From CAWGJF01 sp963715745 (GTDB taxonomy: Bacteria; Bacteroidota; Ignavibacteria; Ignavibacteriales; Ignavibacteriaceae), in NCBI GenBank assembly GCA_963715745.1, contig OY970271.1, forward strand, positions 2,976,001 to 3,040,000: a stretch of 64,000 nucleotides of DNA, read 5' to 3'. Position 1 is the first letter of the stretch. Each line of letters opens with the position of its first letter. The notes under the pieces were generated by a model. It saw nothing but the letters and a program-made list of their open reading frames with translations. It made no database searches and was not told the origin of the DNA. Below, piece after piece: positions 62,195 to 64,000 of this stretch. Made by a program: the position numbers and the translations under genes.

Positions 62195-64000
62195 TTACTG
62201 CGGTGCATCAGCTGTATATTTTTTCTTCACTTCTTCTTCAGTTTCAATATCCTTCACTCCGGAAATTCTTTGAGCCAAAGATTTTCCATCCAGCTTATGA
62301 AATTCAAGAACTTCAAGTGGGGTTCCGCATTCGGGATATTCCTTCAATCCAAAATTTGTGAACTCTTTACCGGCAATTTCACCAATCTCTGTCAAAGAAT
62401 TTAACAGGCTATCTCCTAATCCGCCAACAGCAGAGTGATCTTCAAGCACAAAAATTTTCTTCTGATCAGTAACAACTTTGTTTAACCACTCTTTATCGAT
62501 TTTATTCAGCCACGGCATATTAACCACCTTCAAACCGAATCCGATTTTTTTCAGATAATTAGCTGCGACTAATGCTTCGTGAAGCATAACCGGACCGTAG
62601 CTGAAAAGCATTGCATCAGTTCCTTCAATAAGTTCAGCGCCTACTCCGACCTTGAATTTATAATTTTTCGGAAGTTCAATTTTCTCCGGTGATGGACCAA
62701 TCACCAATCTTAAAACACAATTTTCTTTTGATTCAATAACACAATATTCGGTTGCCCATTTTGTTTCTTCTGCGTTGCACGGCTGAATAATTGTTACATT
62801 CGGTAAAGCTCCGAACAAAGAAATATCGCGAACACTCTGATGCGATTTTCCCGGGCCTGCGGGAATCATTCCTGAAAAATGACAAGTGTAAATAATTTTA
62901 GTCTTTTCTCCGGCATTGTTATAAATCTGTTCGTTTGCTCTAGCTGCAAGAAAGCTCGCAAAAGTATTCACAACAGGAATCAATCCCATTCTTGCAAGTC
63001 CGCCAGCCATTGAAACCATATCCTGCTCGGCAATTCCGTTTTCAATAAAACGATTCGGATACATTTTTTCAAATTTACGCAGTTTGCAATCTGCGGAAAG
63101 ATCACCATCGAGAACGACAAGTTTATCATTTGTTTTTGCAATTTCACAAAGTGCATCTCCGTAAGCTTCGGTTACAAATTCTTTATCAAGTTTTGTAATT
63201 ACTTTTACTTCTGCTTTGTTTTCAGGAATTTCTATTTTCAGTTTTAAAGAATCCGCTTGCTTGTTAATTGTTTCAGTTAATTCTGCTAATCCTTTTTCAT
63301 AACTTTCATCGTCAGGCGCACCGGAATGCCATTTGTAAAGAGTTTTGCCGGCGAAGGTTTCAACCTCAGGTTTTTCCATGAAGGATACTCCCCTTCCCTT
63401 AATCGTGTCGGCAACAATCATCTTTGGTTTGTCGGTTATTTTTTTCAGATCGGAAATAGTTTTCTTCAACATATTAAAATCGTGTCCGTTAATTCTTACA
63501 ACGTGCCATCCGAATGCTTTAACTTTCTCAACGACATCTTCAATATTATTCACATCAGCAACAAGCATATCCGTCTGGTACTTATTATGATCCATTATTG
63601 ATGTTATGTTATTTACTTTTTGATGAGCCGTAGCTTGCAGCGATTCATAAATTTGCCCTTCCTGGAATTCACCATCGCCGGTTAAAACATAAATATGTCC
63701 TTTTTTCTTTTGGTAAGTTTTTGCCCAGGCCATACCTTTTGCTTTGGAAATTCCCATTCCAAGTGAACCAGTACTTGCTTCAATTCCGGGTTGACGAACT
63801 TCCGGATGTCCATCAAGTCCGTGCAATCTTCTAAGCATTAATAATTTTTCTTCAGGAATTATTCCGAGTGCATAAAACAAAGAATACAATCCCGGAACAT
63901 CATGACCTTTGGAAGAAAAATAAATATCCCGGTCTGGTGAATCGAGACCAACTTCTTGCACATTTAGTTCATTTAAATAAAGATAAGTTGTAATATCCAT
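62195..64000 (-). CDS. tkt: Transketolase, N-terminus cut by window edge
   Basis: Thiamine-diphosphate enzyme of the pentose phosphate pathway. The part shown (601 residues) has the TPP/Mg motif GDGEFQEGQIYESLQATAH with DHNKYQTD, the pyrimidine-domain region (FIENGIAEQDMVSMAGGLARMG) and the C-terminal domain. The ATG-like codon at the window edge is not the true start; the usual N-terminal segment is missing. The 3' end is duplicated at 61296-61417, so it lies next to a recombination junction. Confidence 0.93.
   Translation of the reverse strand: MDITTYLYLNELNVQEVGLDSPDRDIYFSSKGHDVPGLYSLFYALGIIPEEKLLMLRRLHGLDGHPEVRQPGIEASTGSLGMGISKAKGMAWAKTYQKKKGHIYVLTGDGEFQEGQIYESLQATAHQKVNNITSIMDHNKYQTDMLVADVNNIEDVVEKVKAFGWHVVRINGHDFNMLKKTISDLKKITDKPKMIVADTIKGRGVSFMEKPEVETFAGKTLYKWHSGAPDDESYEKGLAELTETINKQADSLKLKIEIPENKAEVKVITKLDKEFVTEAYGDALCEIAKTNDKLVVLDGDLSADCKLRKFEKMYPNRFIENGIAEQDMVSMAGGLARMGLIPVVNTFASFLAARANEQIYNNAGEKTKIIYTCHFSGMIPAGPGKSHQSVRDISLFGALPNVTIIQPCNAEETKWATEYCVIESKENCVLRLVIGPSPEKIELPKNYKFKVGVGAELIEGTDAMLFSYGPVMLHEALVAANYLKKIGFGLKVVNMPWLNKIDKEWLNKVVTDQKKIFVLEDHSAVGGLGDSLLNSLTEIGEIAGKEFTNFGLKEYPECGTPLEVLEFHKLDGKSLAQRISGVKDIETEEEVKKKYTADAPQ

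Noticed and set aside
1..64000. CRISPR array, rRNA genes, insertion-sequence transposase
   Set aside because: None seen: no regularly spaced repeats, no rRNA-like stretch and no transposase frame.

Overview
The window is AT-rich, gene-dense bacterial DNA, and most genes sit in tightly packed, often overlapping operons. Two large secreted proteins end in type IX secretion (T9SS) sorting domains with the PNPFNP signature. Menaquinone genes, a multiheme cytochrome island, a bacterial FTCD-type histidine-degradation fusion and hybrid two-component proteins are also present. Together these point to the Ignavibacteria or a neighbouring Bacteroidota/Chlorobiota lineage; this is an inference from family content, not a database match. 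Both ends cut genes: the first gene (menA) lacks its 5' part and the last (transketolase, minus strand) lacks its N-terminus.

Layout. 1-3.5 kb: menaquinone genes menA-menC-menE, with a hotdog thioesterase on the opposite strand. 3.5-7.2 kb: oxyR divergent from a DUF454 gene and katG, with palindromes between them and a terminator after katG. 7.3-12.1 kb: a nitrilase-family omega-amidase, aspartate-semialdehyde dehydrogenase, and a PAS histidine kinase/NtrC-type regulator pair. 12.1-22.4 kb: the cytochrome island. It holds a 13-heme cytochrome fused to a b-type membrane domain, a 19-heme membrane-anchored cytochrome, a free b-type cytochrome, a NapC/NirT-like cytochrome with seven heme sites, and a Rieske/cytochrome b6-like/11-heme set. 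22.4-30.2 kb: a DUF2339 membrane protein, a vWA protein, a VIT-vWA protein, a DUF2721 protein and FTCD, with three palindromic intergenic repeats. 30.4-35.1 kb: a LysM-transglycosylase, a tiny membrane-peptide gene, an adenylate cyclase-TPR protein, tRNA-Thr, a DUF971 protein and a SpoU methyltransferase. 35.1-48.5 kb: a T9SS beta-propeller protein, a cytosolic hybrid kinase with an AraC output, a T9SS alpha-amylase, YjbQ, ornithine aminotransferase and a membrane hybrid kinase with HPt. 48.5-52.3 kb: PAP2, GNAT, fabF, DUF2141, an SMR exporter and a YdeI-like protein. 52.6-58.2 kb: a tripartite RND efflux operon. 58.5-61.2 kb: a secreted unknown protein, a DUF4242-cyclase-AraC regulator broken by a one-base frame change, and a secreted DUF4242 protein. 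61.3-64.0 kb: an MntA/HepT (MNT/HEPN) toxin-antitoxin pair lying between the transketolase 3' end and a second, detached copy of that 3' end.

How parts work together. MenA/C/E (and possibly the thioesterase) make menaquinone. The cytochrome island looks like a set of menaquinol-oxidising inner-membrane modules that pass electrons to about 50 c-type hemes, resembling in architecture the CbcL, ImcH and bc-type quinol oxidoreductases of metal-reducing bacteria. No outer-membrane porin-cytochrome conduit lies in the window, so the terminal acceptor is unknown. OxyR, KatG and perhaps DUF454 form a peroxide defence locus.

Best leads for something new: the cytochrome island and its two small upstream ORFs; the RND pump lacking the canonical Asp-Asp/Lys proton relay; the C2H2 zinc finger inside FTCD; the DUF4242 sensor-effector pair; and the toxin-antitoxin insertion at the transketolase 3' end.
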